A stretch of 63,073 nucleotides of DNA from Anaerolineales bacterium (GCA_030606845.1 JAUWFP010000001.1:1-63073); one strand, 5' to 3'; shown: positions 25,957 through 34,566, counted from the first letter of the stretch. Numbers and translations are program-made. The notes: generated by a model not told the origin, from the sequence alone.

Positions 25957-25975
25957 GCCCGCATCGGGCTTTTTT
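25957..25975 (+). terminator. Intrinsic terminator
   Basis: GCCCG-CAT-CGGGC (25957-25969) is followed directly by six T residues. A further CCCGGTCGGG element lies just upstream. The short GC stem and T-run are typical. It would end any plus-strand transcript from the gene-free region before the small genes at 26166. Confidence 0.65.
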
Positions 25976-26060
25976 GCTTTTCGATCTCGGTCTGTGTGAG
26001 ATCGAATGCAAGCCTTCATCGACCGATAGATCAGCGTAGCTATGGAGAAAGGAGGTGACT

Positions 26061-26102
26061 TTGCCAAGATGTAAGGAACTGCGACGTAAATCCGATGGCT
26101 AA
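26061..26102 (+). CDS. Possible 13-codon leader peptide
   Basis: An unusually strong ribosome-binding site (AAAGGAGGTGA) ends four bases before a TTG that opens a 13-codon frame with five Arg/Lys residues. It is followed by a GC-rich dyad (CCCGgccgatCGGG) and a run of T/A. The arrangement recalls translation-dependent leaders, but it could be chance. Confidence 0.2.
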   Translation: MPRCKELRRKSDG

Positions 26103-26165
26103 GGGATCCCCGGCCGATCGGGTTATTTCGGATTCAAACCAAGAACCATTCCCAGGAGATGCACC

Positions 26166-26378
26166 ATGAACAAGCATTGTAAATATCAAAGGGATCGAAG
26201 TTCATATTCGCTCGAGGATGTTCTCTCGGATGATATCCGTCACGTGATCCAACGTACGGTTCAGGAAGGAAGAACCTCCATACGTGAAGGATACATCTGG
26301 CGCAATTGCGCCTCGAGTCCTGAATTCATTCTGGCATGCGAGGCTGCCAAGGAATCAGGACTACAGGTGACCGTGTAG
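26166..26378 (+). CDS. Small hypothetical protein (70 aa)
   Basis: The ATG follows CCAGGAGATGCACC, a good ribosome-binding site. The 70-aa product (start MNKHCKYQRDRSSYS) is soluble, with a predicted helix DDIRHVIQRTVQEGR and two Cys. No family is recognised. It is the first of several tiny genes that lead into the helicase and primase, as is common in plasmid or integrative-element backbones. Confidence 0.55.
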   Translation: MNKHCKYQRDRSSYSLEDVLSDDIRHVIQRTVQEGRTSIREGYIWRNCASSPEFILACEAAKESGLQVTV

Positions 26379-26450
26379 TTATTCAGAGAATAGGGCCGCC
26401 GGGATTTCTCACTAGCGGCACTTGCATGATTCACTGGAAAGGAGCCTAAG

Positions 26451-26654
26451 ATGCTTACCTCTGCAAATCTGAAAGCACGTTCTTGTCGCAGCAATTACTG
26501 GCGACGCCGGCGGATCGAACGTCGGCGCAAGGAACGAGGCAGGCTGATCTACGCTGTCCTCGAGCACCTTTACGGCGGGGACCAGGCTCGCAGCATGTGG
26601 TCCGCCTACCTGCGGTCTAAGCAGGGTAACGACCGCTTGGGGCGAGTCTCATGA
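26451..26654 (+). CDS. Small basic protein (67 aa)
   Basis: The ATG follows GGAAAGGAGCCTAAG. The 67-aa protein is very basic, with a run WRRRRIERRRKERGR near residues 18-32 that could bind nucleic acid, followed by a helix LIYAVLEHLYGGDQARSMW. No family is recognised. It lies 130 bases before the helicase gene. Confidence 0.5.
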   Translation: MLTSANLKARSCRSNYWRRRRIERRRKERGRLIYAVLEHLYGGDQARSMWSAYLRSKQGNDRLGRVS

Positions 26655-26786
26655 GAACGCCTCGGTTGGTAGTTCATTCCGAAGGGTCTGGGAGCACATG
26701 AGATGGGAAGTCTGGGAATAATAGGGTGGAGGCCATTGCGCCATTGCTTTGAGGAGGCCCCCCATGTCTTATAGGAGTACATTGGT

Positions 26787-28499
26787 ATGAAGTTGATCAC
26801 AGGAGCTCCCGGGGCCGGCAAGACCAACCGGTTGGTGGCTGAGATTCGGAAACGTCTGGCAGAGGGTGTGTCCCCTTACATGATCCTGGCCACGACCTTC
26901 AGCCGGCAAGCGGCCCGGGAAATCGCAGATCGCGTCGGTAGCGATGTACCCGTCCGGACCATCCACGGCATGGCCTACTGGCTAATCCGGCTGGCCCGAC
27001 AGGCGCGAGGGCAGAAGGTGCCGCAGGTCATCTCGGAGGACAGGGCGCTTTCCCTGATGGAGCGCGCCGCAAAGGAGCTTGACGTCAGGTTCATCGAGCC
27101 GCGGCTGGCCATGCAGGACATGGAGCGGATCCGTGCGCGGGGTGGAAGTTATAATGCTTTGCATCCTCAGGTGCAGCAGATCATCCAGCGATATTTCCGC
27201 ATCCTGCGTGCCGAGAACTTGGTCGACTTCACAGGGCTGGTGGAGGAGTGCTCGAGGGAACTGGGCGATGCCGAGCTGCGCGAGTTCCTAAAGGGCGTCT
27301 ACGTCTTCGTCGACGAGGGTCAGGATATCAACCCGGTCACCGAGTGGCCCATCCTGGACGTGTTGTTGGGAGGGTCGAAGGAGTTCGTGGTGTTGGCTTC
27401 CCCCTCCCAATCCATCTATGGTTTCCGAGGGGCGGATTGGGAGAAGCTGGTGGCGCGCTTTCCTCAGGATCTCCAGACTGAGGTGATGCAGGAGAACCAT
27501 CGCTCGACACCTGAGATCGTGAGCGCCGCGCGCCCGTTGGCAGGTCCAGACGCCAGCGGTATGCGCTCCGTCCGGCGATCGCTCGGCATACCGGTGGTCG
27601 CCGTGGACGCCATCAACCCTGAGTTGGAAGTGGACTACGTCGGGCGCCAGATCGCCCAGTGGATCGAGCTCTTCCGCGGGGAGGGCACCAAGGTGACGGA
27701 GATCGCCTTGCTGACCAGGATCCACGCCCAGCAAAACTCGCTGCAGATCGCGCTTCGCATGCGGGGAATTCCCTATCAGATCGTCGGGTCCGAAAAGGAC
27801 GTCTTCCTGCGTGAGGAGACGCAGGCTATCGTGGGTTATCTGCGGCTGACTCTCGATCCCATGGATGACACTGTGCTTGAGTCGATCGTCAATTACCCAC
27901 CGTGTGGGATCGGGACCAGGACTAGATACCAGCTGCGCCGTGATGAGGTCATGACCTGGGATCACCTGATCGCGGTCCTGGGACAACCCGACAGGTATCG
28001 CGAGCAGGTAGTAAGGCGCGTGCACCTGATCCTCAACCTCCGAGAGATGTTCGATGACCTGCGCAGAAAGGACCTGCCGGTTGCGCATCTGGTGTCCAGG
28101 GTCATCCAGCTGAGCGAGATATCGAGCTACCTCAACAGCGAGGGCGACTTCGCGGCTGCACGAGCGCTCAACGATCTGGTGGCAACCAGCGTCGAGTTCG
28201 GTACCTTGGGCCAGTTCGTGGATTACCTGGAAGGGCAGGTGGACCGACCGCGACAGGCAATGGGGATTCAGCTTTCCACACTCCACGCCTCGAAGGGGAG
28301 GGAGTGGCGGGCGGTCATCATCCCTGGATTTTACGATGGCTTACTCCCCTTGGAGGGATCAGACCTCCGGGAGGAGCAGAATCTAGCCTTCGTGGGCATG
28401 ACCCGGGCTAAGGACCATCTCGTTCTGACCATGTCTCGGTCTATGACCACGAGCCCGTTGCTGGCTGGCGTTCCGTTGACCCAGGTGCGATGGCCCTAG
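26787..28499 (+). CDS. UvrD/Rep-family (SF1) DNA helicase
   Basis: The 570-aa protein has the full SF1A motif series: GAPGAGKTNR (I) at residue 6, TTFSRQAAREI (Ia), VFVDEGQDINP (II), SPSQSIYGFRGAD (III), ENHRSTPEIV (IV), LSTLHASKGREW (V) and AFVGMTRAKDHL (VI). Motif II reads DEGQD rather than DEAQD. At 570 aa it is shorter than UvrD/PcrA (over 700), so an accessory subdomain is reduced. With the primase it probably serves replication or transfer of the element. Confidence 0.88.
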   Translation: MKLITGAPGAGKTNRLVAEIRKRLAEGVSPYMILATTFSRQAAREIADRVGSDVPVRTIHGMAYWLIRLARQARGQKVPQVISEDRALSLMERAAKELDVRFIEPRLAMQDMERIRARGGSYNALHPQVQQIIQRYFRILRAENLVDFTGLVEECSRELGDAELREFLKGVYVFVDEGQDINPVTEWPILDVLLGGSKEFVVLASPSQSIYGFRGADWEKLVARFPQDLQTEVMQENHRSTPEIVSAARPLAGPDASGMRSVRRSLGIPVVAVDAINPELEVDYVGRQIAQWIELFRGEGTKVTEIALLTRIHAQQNSLQIALRMRGIPYQIVGSEKDVFLREETQAIVGYLRLTLDPMDDTVLESIVNYPPCGIGTRTRYQLRRDEVMTWDHLIAVLGQPDRYREQVVRRVHLILNLREMFDDLRRKDLPVAHLVSRVIQLSEISSYLNSEGDFAAARALNDLVATSVEFGTLGQFVDYLEGQVDRPRQAMGIQLSTLHASKGREWRAVIIPGFYDGLLPLEGSDLREEQNLAFVGMTRAKDHLVLTMSRSMTTSPLLAGVPLTQVRWP

Positions 28500-28630
28500 A
28501 TCTTCATTGGATTTGATTCCGAATCTAGTAGTGACCAATGGTCTTGGCTTTGAGGCTCACGATCGTGTCACGTTCAATCTCTTGACTCAAACCAGCAACA
28601 TAGAAGACTATATGGAAGGCGGACTGTGAT

Positions 28631-29713
28631 ATGGATGATAGAAAACCTGATCTCGTTGAGGTCATGAAACAAGCCGGAGTCGAAGTACCAACGCGTGGAA
28701 ATCGGGCAAATGTCATGGTCCGGTGCCCGTTCCACCACGATACAGGCAGGCCCAACATGAGCATCAGCCTCCACGCTGGCCTGTTCCACTGCTTTCGCTG
28801 TGACCGCGGGGGCGACGTCTACGACTTCGAGGGACTGCTCATCTACGGCGACGCGTGGAACAACCGGGACCCCGAGATGTTCAAGGAGGTACTCCGTCGA
28901 TTGGAGGTCTTGGACGTTCCCCTTGTCGATGTAAAGCCGCCGCCTCCGCCCAAGGAACTGACCAGGGGGATCGCCCAGGTGCTCGCGCTGGCCAGCCGCG
29001 TCTACCATCTGGCGCTGATGAGCGAGGCAGGTGGGGAGGCCAGGAAGTATCTCCGTTTGCGCCGAATCGACATTGATGCGATGCGCAGATTCCGCATCGG
29101 ATACGCCTCCCAAGGGGCGATTGTCGGGGCGTTGGCAGGCTACCCGCCGGAGCTGAGACAGGGGGCAGAGCTGGCAGGCCTCTTTGTGAGGAACGAGCGG
29201 GACGAGCCCCGCGAGTGGCTTATCGGGCGGATCGTCTTTCCCGACGTTTCGAGAAACGGAACAGTCCGCCACATGATCGGCAGATCCCTGGAAAGGAGTG
29301 CCTCTCTCAAATACCTCAGCCTCGGCGGCCTGCCCAAGACCATCTGGGGCCTTGGTGACGTCAGTAGAAACAAGCCGGTCATCCTGACTGAAAGCATAAT
29401 CGACGCCGTGAACCTGCGGCAGATGGGCTTGCAGGGCGCAGCGGTCAACGGCACGGGCATCGCCGGTTACCTGCTGCCCGGGCTTGGCAAGGTGCCCGTG
29501 CTCGTGCTTCTACCGCAGAATGACTCCGCAGGGAGGGAGGCCGTCGCCCGATGGAAGGAGAAGCTGCCGAAAGCAAGGATCCTTGAGCATGCCTTTTCGG
29601 AAGGCGAAAAGGATCTGAACGATCAGGTGGCTGCGTGTGGCATGGAAAGGACCGCCGACCTCATCCGCCAATCCATAGTGAAGGTGGGTGTAGAGATCGA
29701 GGTGGGCAATTGA
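28631..29713 (+). CDS. DnaG-like primase with CHC2 zinc finger and TOPRIM domain
   Basis: The 360-aa protein has an N-terminal CHC2 zinc-binding motif (CPFH at about 32-35 and HCFRC at about 54-58), then a basic core, then a TOPRIM domain (VILTESIIDAVNL near 253). The TOPRIM Asp motif, usually DxDxAG, reads LPQNDSAG, so the first Asp is replaced by Gln. That may weaken metal binding. It lacks the C-terminal helicase-binding domain of chromosomal DnaG. Such short primases are typical of plasmids and phages. Confidence 0.82.
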   Translation: MDDRKPDLVEVMKQAGVEVPTRGNRANVMVRCPFHHDTGRPNMSISLHAGLFHCFRCDRGGDVYDFEGLLIYGDAWNNRDPEMFKEVLRRLEVLDVPLVDVKPPPPPKELTRGIAQVLALASRVYHLALMSEAGGEARKYLRLRRIDIDAMRRFRIGYASQGAIVGALAGYPPELRQGAELAGLFVRNERDEPREWLIGRIVFPDVSRNGTVRHMIGRSLERSASLKYLSLGGLPKTIWGLGDVSRNKPVILTESIIDAVNLRQMGLQGAAVNGTGIAGYLLPGLGKVPVLVLLPQNDSAGREAVARWKEKLPKARILEHAFSEGEKDLNDQVAACGMERTADLIRQSIVKVGVEIEVGN

Positions 29714-29810
29714 TCTAACGCTGTACGAACAGATCTGAAGATTCCGGAGGTGGTTGCGTTGCTGTGATGGGCGCAGCCGCTTAGTTTTTCAAGACAGGAG
29801 ATGAGAAGCA

Positions 29811-29909
29811 ATGGATGTCTACAGTCCGGATGTTCGCTCGCCCTATATCATCGACATCTTCGAGGTGAATGGTAGGAGGCAGCGATGTGTGCGCGCCCTC
29901 GCCCGGTAA
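29811..29909 (+). CDS. 32-aa small protein overlapping the next gene
   Basis: An ATG at 29811 behind GACAGGAGATGAGAAGCA opens a 32-codon frame (MDVYSPDVRSPYIIDIFEVN at the start). It ends at 29909, overlapping the start of the next gene by 25 bases. The AGGAGG of the next gene lies inside this frame, so the two could be translationally coupled. No function can be given. Confidence 0.35.
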   Translation: MDVYSPDVRSPYIIDIFEVNGRRQRCVRALAR

Positions 29910-30145
29910 TACGGTTATCCTTCAATAAGAACTCGCCGCTCACCGATGGTCGCCTTCCCATACACCGGCAGCAGAAGGATGGCGAGATCCTGGTGGAGCT
30001 CGATCCAGTCTCGATGTCGGCGCTCCTCACCAGCGTGGGCAGGCCATGCACCGTCGAACAGGCTGCCGAAGAGATACCTGGGATGGCTCGTTCCAGTGAA
30101 CAGGCTCCGAAGAGCGATACGGGACCTGCCGGGGAGGGTGCATGA
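29885..30145 (+). CDS. Small hypothetical protein (86 aa)
   Basis: The ATG at 29885 follows TAGGAGGCAGCG. The 86-aa protein starts MCARPRPVIRLSFNKNSPL and contains a beta-rich GEILVELDPVSMSALLTSVG segment. No family is recognised. It ends with an ATGA overlap with the zinc-ribbon gene, which supports real translation of both. Confidence 0.5.
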   Translation: MCARPRPVIRLSFNKNSPLTDGRLPIHRQQKDGEILVELDPVSMSALLTSVGRPCTVEQAAEEIPGMARSSEQAPKSDTGPAGEGA

Positions 30146-30378
30146 GGACGGTCAAGCTAGTAGCCTCCGGCTACACCTGGAGCTGCGCAGAGTGCGGCAG
30201 TGAGAACTACACCGGCGAGGCCCCCAGGCAGGTCGTGTGTGATCGTTGTCAGGCTCAGTTCGCCGTTGCAGATCTGGCTCATCGGATGGCTGACTTACAG
30301 GAGAAGCAGATGAATCTGTTCGATCTGGAGGGGGAGGAGTCGAGGAGGGTGGCTCTGTCAGATGAATCGACCTTCTGA
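30142..30378 (+). CDS. Small zinc-ribbon protein (78 aa)
   Basis: The protein has two CxxC knuckles, CAEC (about 15-18) and CDRC (about 33-36), spaced as in a rubredoxin-type zinc ribbon, then an acidic helical tail with ADLQEKQMNLFDLEGEE. The start overlaps the preceding stop as ATGA. The role is unknown; zinc ribbons of this size commonly mediate protein or nucleic-acid contacts in plasmid operons. Confidence 0.65.
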   Translation: MRTVKLVASGYTWSCAECGSENYTGEAPRQVVCDRCQAQFAVADLAHRMADLQEKQMNLFDLEGEESRRVALSDESTF

Positions 30379-30858
30379 CCCCAAATTGCGCCGAAGATCG
30401 CCAATCCATCCGTTCGTTGTTGTCCCTCTCGGCGGGTACAGCTGTGGTTCGAGACGAGGTTGAATACGGGAATGTGTGGTGGTCGATTGCGTGACTGGGT
30501 CCGGCACGTGTTTAAAGGATGGTTGTGGAGAAGACTCCCTGTCAAGGCGAGGTATAGCCAATGCCAGGGAGGGCACATCAGTGCAGTCCGAGCCCTATGA
30601 ATCTCACCAGCAAGGTCATGTCCCCATTCCGGCATCTCTAAAAAAAAGTAAGTGTGATAACAGGCTCATAGCAACGCACTTCGAGCCTTAGAAGTGGAGC
30701 GTCCTATGGTCTGGTGATGTAGGAAGCTCGATATTCGACAAAAGGAACCGCGCTAACCGGCGACAGATAGGCCATCGCCTGTCTGCCGTCTTTCGATTTC
30801 TTGGGAAATCGTGTCCAGTATCGGTCCACAACCGCAACAACTTAAGGAGCATAGGACA
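30379..30858. other. 480-bp gene-free stretch
   Basis: No supported gene is seen. A 71-codon frame at 30476-30691 lacks a ribosome-binding site. The only structure noted is a hairpin CAGATAGGC-catc-GCCTGTCTG near 30766-30787 (one G-T pair), ahead of the 30859 gene. Confidence 0.4.
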
Positions 30859-31302
30859 ATGAATAAGAAACATGTGATCGAGATGCTGGAGAAGCATCTG
30901 AAGTCCAATGACTGGATGATCCTGGCGGTGGGCAATTCGAGCTACCCTGCGGACCACGACCATTTCCAGATCGGTCAGACCCTCCATAACAATCAGGATG
31001 CAGTGGTTGAACTAGTTGGATATGGCTATTTCCCGGAAGGTACCATCTTCGCCGTCAGGCCTCGACCACGGCGGAAAGGTGATGTTAATGCGACCCTTCT
31101 CTTTACAGAAGTGATTGGTTGCGACATCGTGCACAATGAGCTCAGCGAGATCTTTGATCGGGTGAACTGGAGTCGTGTTTGTAATCTCATCTCGGTGCGC
31201 ACACGCCGGCAGAAAAGGATGGCTGAAAACCGGGCGTTCGAGCTGGAGATGCAGAAGGAGCTGCGCCTAGAGATCCAAATCTTCGCATCCGATCCGAGTT
31301 GA
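30859..31302 (+). CDS. Hypothetical protein (147 aa)
   Basis: The start MNKKHVIEML at 30859 is chosen because TAAGGAGCATAGGACA precedes it; the open frame extends 16 codons further upstream without support. The protein is soluble, with a mixed alpha/beta first half (NDWMILAVGNSSYPADHDHFQIG) and a charged C-terminal coiled-coil-like helix (RRQKRMAENRAFELEMQKEL). No family is recognised. Confidence 0.6.
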   Translation: MNKKHVIEMLEKHLKSNDWMILAVGNSSYPADHDHFQIGQTLHNNQDAVVELVGYGYFPEGTIFAVRPRPRRKGDVNATLLFTEVIGCDIVHNELSEIFDRVNWSRVCNLISVRTRRQKRMAENRAFELEMQKELRLEIQIFASDPS

Positions 31303-31426
31303 TAGATCAACTTCCATCTCCCGATGCGACAGGATTCCGAAGCATGATCCTTGCCCTGTCTAGGAAGCTCCTCGCGAAAGGGGTGAAGAGAGGCAAAATC
31401 ATAAGCAGCAAGGGAGGAATGACATA

Positions 31427-31444
31427 TAACGAACGAATAACGTT
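31427..31444 (+). promoter_or_regulatory. Second copy of the 18-bp motif found upstream of the pilin gene
   Basis: TAACGAACGAATAACGTT matches the minus-strand motif at 13328-13345 with one mismatch and contains three AACG units. It ends 51 bases before the ATG of the secreted-protein gene. Confidence 0.3.
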
Positions 31445-31495
31445 GATCGAAATCAGGAGAACCTAGAATAAGTGAACGGTTAGATTCGAGACCAG

Positions 31496-32638
31496 ATGCC
31501 GCGCACACGTAGTCATGGATGGAGGCGATGGATGCGGAATTGGCTGACAGCTCTCCTGGTGAGCGTAGTGGCACTTGTGTCGCCCTTGTCTGAAGGAAAG
31601 ACACATGTTGCTGCTGTCCCTTCTCTCGACTACTCCGACATCCACTGGTTGATAAACACCCCATGCCAGGGCTGGCAGCTCGTCGAAACGGGAGTTAGCC
31701 AGGCGTACGTGTTTTGTAGCGGCGTCTTTGCCAGCGACCAGGCCACTATCAACATCCCCACACCCTACATCAACTACCGCGTGCCGCATCTGGCCTTCGT
31801 CGACATCCCGCTCGTGGTCCAGGTCGGTTGGACTCCCGGAACTTTCGGTTGGGTGGACAGCGATCCCAGGACCATCGAGTGGTCCGCCAACAGGATCGAA
31901 GGCTACCGCATCGAGCTGGGGCTGTCACCCGATTCAACCACGCCGACAATCACCTGGAGCCTGGCTAGTGATGGGAACCTCGCTGCCTTCTCCCTCGACG
32001 CAAGGATTAGGCTATACAGCGAAAACCAGTACTCTGAGGCGTGCGCCTCCTCCTCGCTTGGCAAGCTACCACAGAGCCTCGGTGGTCTGAAGCTCTGCCC
32101 CGCTTCTGCGGTGGAGGGACTCCTGCCGGGCGGGCTCCTCACCGGACCCTCAGGAGAACAGTTGAATCGATACACGTGGGATGGCCCCGGCGTATTTCGG
32201 GGAGGCTGGTTCGGCGGACTATCTCAGTGGGCCTCGGTGACCGGCTCCGGCAGTGTGGACGGGCAGCCGGCCTATCGGACGCAGTTCATGACCGGGTGGG
32301 CGCTCTATGCCCGGGTGCAATGGGACTACCACTGGAAGCAGTTCGATGAGACGGTTCAGTACTGCGGGTGGGAGTACTATGGCAAACCTGGATGGTACTG
32401 GGATTGGTTACAGTGGCCTCCCATCTGCATCGATGTGTTCGAGACCTACTGGGAGAAGTTCTGTCCCCCGAACAATCCTGAGGCAGGATGCCCCCTCATC
32501 ACCTATGGGATCACCTCCGACTGGTGGCGGTACATGGGAAGCCTGGAGGCGCGCACGATTTACGTGCCCGATCGAGGCTATCAGCCTCACCTAGATCTGG
32601 TGGTCTTGCAGTCTCAGTCACTTCTGACGGGCCCATAG
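31496..32638 (+). CDS. Secreted Trp/Tyr-rich protein (380 aa)
   Basis: A basic N-terminus and a hydrophobic stretch (WLTALLVSVVALVSP) form a signal peptide. The mature protein is rich in Trp, Tyr, Ser and Pro, with a cluster WEYYGKPGWYWDWLQWPP around residue 290 and several paired Cys, indicating an extracellular beta-rich fold. No family is recognised. It stands alone with 190 bases of upstream sequence that carry the motif shared with the pilin promoter, so a surface role linked to the pilus is possible. Confidence 0.6.
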   Translation: MPRTRSHGWRRWMRNWLTALLVSVVALVSPLSEGKTHVAAVPSLDYSDIHWLINTPCQGWQLVETGVSQAYVFCSGVFASDQATINIPTPYINYRVPHLAFVDIPLVVQVGWTPGTFGWVDSDPRTIEWSANRIEGYRIELGLSPDSTTPTITWSLASDGNLAAFSLDARIRLYSENQYSEACASSSLGKLPQSLGGLKLCPASAVEGLLPGGLLTGPSGEQLNRYTWDGPGVFRGGWFGGLSQWASVTGSGSVDGQPAYRTQFMTGWALYARVQWDYHWKQFDETVQYCGWEYYGKPGWYWDWLQWPPICIDVFETYWEKFCPPNNPEAGCPLITYGITSDWWRYMGSLEARTIYVPDRGYQPHLDLVVLQSQSLLTGP

Positions 32639-32855
32639 TTGTTGGTCGGTTTCGGCTCAGGTGAAGAGGCAACCAGGTCCCTGGATATCCGGGGGCTGGT
32701 TCCGTTAACCGAAGGCCTTGACCCAGAGGGCGAGAGCGTGGAATAACCCAATGACCATAACAGATGGCTAACGGTTGGTTCACATCGACCTAACACATGG
32801 CTGAGAAGTCAGGTGCTAGTGTGGGATAGAGAACAGGGACCGGAGGAAAGTCAAC

Positions 32856-33008
32856 ATGAATATCAGCGACATTCTCATCGGTGGAGGGATCGTCCTGCTG
32901 TTCACGAGTTTCGTGCTGTATACCGTACGGACCATTGCATATGTGCTGAGCGATCGACCGATCATCGAAGAGCGTCTGCGTAGATATGCCGGTGTAAGAG
33001 ACGCTTAG
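32856..33008 (+). CDS. 50-aa single-pass membrane protein
   Basis: The ATG at 32856 follows GGAGGAAAGTCAAC. The 50-aa product has one hydrophobic helix (ILIGGGIVLLFTSFVLYTV, residues 6-24) and a basic cytoplasmic-type tail (IIEERLRRYAGVRDA). No family is known to me. Strong RBS and clean composition support translation. Confidence 0.55.
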   Translation: MNISDILIGGGIVLLFTSFVLYTVRTIAYVLSDRPIIEERLRRYAGVRDA

Positions 33009-33134
33009 TTAAAGGCAGCGATGGTGCTTTTTGAAGAGGGATGAGTTCGCTGAGCGTCGCTTAGGAAACCGCTTCTACAGTAAGTCATGTACGAGAGATC
33101 GATTACTGCATCCTGTAGAAAAGGAGGTGGGCGC

Positions 33135-33380
33135 ATGGAGCCAACTATCCGTGTAGGAGACAGAGTCCGGATCCGGGAGGGCGCTCGGGATGATTTCCTC
33201 TCAAGTGGCGAAGAAGGACCGCATATCGAGGCGGTCCGTCAGAACCGGATCGGCGTGGTTTGCGCCCAGGTGGGTGAGAGAGGCCGTCACTTGGTCATCG
33301 CGTACGAAGTGGACTTTGGTGACGTGGTGATGACGATCCCGGAGGAGGATCTGGAGAAAGTGCAGGAGGCAGTGGAGTAG
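33135..33380 (+). CDS. Small SH3-like barrel protein (81 aa)
   Basis: The ATG at 33135 follows AAAAGGAGGTGGGCGC; the frame extends upstream to 33087 without an RBS. The sequence alternates as a small beta barrel (TIRVGDRVRIREG, RIGVVCAQV, AYEVDFGDVVMTIPEEDLE). VGDRVRI and VDFGD recall KOW/SH3-like folds. The function is unknown. Confidence 0.55.
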   Translation: MEPTIRVGDRVRIREGARDDFLSSGEEGPHIEAVRQNRIGVVCAQVGERGRHLVIAYEVDFGDVVMTIPEEDLEKVQEAVE

Positions 33381-33575
33381 GGATAGTACTGGTCATTCTC
33401 TAACCGACCATTGTGGCGGTCACATACAAAGCGGTAGCCGGGGCTACGACGGTTATCGATCCACGGCCGCTGTCCTATCCACTCCGTGGTTTCGACGCTT
33501 CCCATTGGCTGATGAGATAGTTGAGTAATTGAGTAGATATCGCTGACCTGACAATCAGCAATTGCATCGTAAAGG

Positions 33576-33619
33576 AAAGCCGTCGTCGGCGGAATTATCG
33601 TTTCGCTGGCGGCGGTTTT
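33576..33619 (+). terminator. Terminator-like hairpin before radC
   Basis: AAAGCCGTCG (33576-33585) pairs with CGGCGGTTTT (33610-33619) with two G-T pairs, and TTTTC follows. It lies 40 bases before the RadC start, so it may end the upstream transcript or regulate radC. Confidence 0.5.
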
Positions 33620-33659
33620 CTCATTTCCCCACATATAGTTTGAAATCAGAGAAACAGAT

Positions 33660-34415
33660 ATGACCTTACAACGTTCGTTCTTGGACGAAGTGTGCGGTTC
33701 ATCCGCTGAGACACAGCGAAGGGAGTTGACTCATGAGAGCAGGGGTTATCTTCTCCAGGCAATACCAATGCGAGAGAGGCCCGCGTATCGGGTGAGCTAC
33801 CAGGCGAGGGACTGTAGCGTGCTCGAGCTTATGGCCGCCCTCGTGGGAGGGAAGGATCAGCTGGAGGTAGCTAGTGCAGTCCTCAGACGCTTTGGATCGC
33901 TACGGGGTCTTTCCCGCGCAAACATCCACGAGCTGACCTCGATCTACGGCATCGGGCTTGCCAGGGCTGCTTGCATCAAGGCGGCGATTGAGATGGGACA
34001 GCGAAGTATGGCCACATGGGATGATGATGCTCCGGCCATACAATCTCCAGATGACGCCGCAAACCTTCTGATCCCTCTGATGCAGGATCTCGAGCAGGAG
34101 CATCTATTTGTCCTGAACCTGGACACGCGCAATCGCGTGATTGGTGAGCCCATCGAGATCTATCATGGGTCGCTCAATACATCGCTGGTGAGGGTAGCGG
34201 AGCTATTCCGCCCGGCGATCCAGGCTAACGCCGCCGCGATCCTGGCTGCTCATAATCACCCGTCGGGAGACCCAACTCCGAGCCCAGAGGATGTGGCTAT
34301 CACCAGGGCCATTGTCCAGGCGGGTAAGCTACTGGATATCATCTGCCTCGACCATGTGATAATTGGTCGGGGGCGGTTTGTTTCCCTCAAGAGCAAGGGG
34401 CTTGGCTTCAATTGA
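33660..34415 (+). CDS. radC: RadC-family protein (JAB/MPN+ domain)
   Basis: The 251-aa protein has an N-terminal helix-hairpin-helix region (RRFGSLRGLSRANIHEL and GIGLARAACIKAAIE) and a C-terminal JAB1/MPN+ metal site. The motif HNHPSGDPTPSPED supplies the H-x-H and Asp ligands, with a Glu in the upstream GEPIEIYHGSLN strand. RadC proteins are widespread on plasmids and islands; their biochemical role is unresolved. The length is normal for the family. Confidence 0.9.
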   Translation: MTLQRSFLDEVCGSSAETQRRELTHESRGYLLQAIPMRERPAYRVSYQARDCSVLELMAALVGGKDQLEVASAVLRRFGSLRGLSRANIHELTSIYGIGLARAACIKAAIEMGQRSMATWDDDAPAIQSPDDAANLLIPLMQDLEQEHLFVLNLDTRNRVIGEPIEIYHGSLNTSLVRVAELFRPAIQANAAAILAAHNHPSGDPTPSPEDVAITRAIVQAGKLLDIICLDHVIIGRGRFVSLKSKGLGFN

Positions 34416-34531
34416 GGGATCTGGTCTGCGCGGGTAAAGAAGACACTTCGATCGGGAGACACTTTCAAAACGGTAATCGCTATCGACTATAGCGAGTAGG
34501 CCTCTCTAAACTAACAGTTTGTGCGAGGTAT

Positions 34532-34566
34532 GAAAGGGAGTCTGACTGTATGGCGGGCTCCCTTTC
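34532..34566 (+). terminator. Terminator-like hairpin between radC and yhaM-like genes
   Basis: GAAAGGGAG (34532-34540) and CTCCCTTTC (34558-34566) form a perfect 9-bp stem with a 17-base loop, followed by TCTCATTTT. It lies 25 bases before the next start codon. It either terminates radC transcription or lies in the leader of the nuclease gene. Confidence 0.55.

Larger units (their letters stand above)
24559..26165. other. 1.6-kb gene-free divergent region with dyads
   Basis: No convincing protein gene is seen between the start of parA and the small gene at 26166. The stretch holds two operator-like dyads near 24800, an 11-bp inverted repeat at 25554-25599, a terminator at 25957-25975, another dyad at 25981-26005 and a possible leader peptide at 26061. 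A 45-codon open frame at 25041-25178 (+) has only a weak RBS. A region of this size between partition genes and replication-type genes could hold a replication origin or parS, but no iterons or DnaA-box cluster were recognised. Confidence 0.5.

Noticed and set aside
27288..28286. 332-codon minus-strand frame opposite the helicase gene
   Set aside because: It is a shadow of the helicase codons. The helicase motifs on the plus strand are complete and in order.
30476..30691. 71-codon plus-strand frame
   Set aside because: There is no RBS and the residue pattern is irregular. Position after the zinc-ribbon gene alone is not enough.
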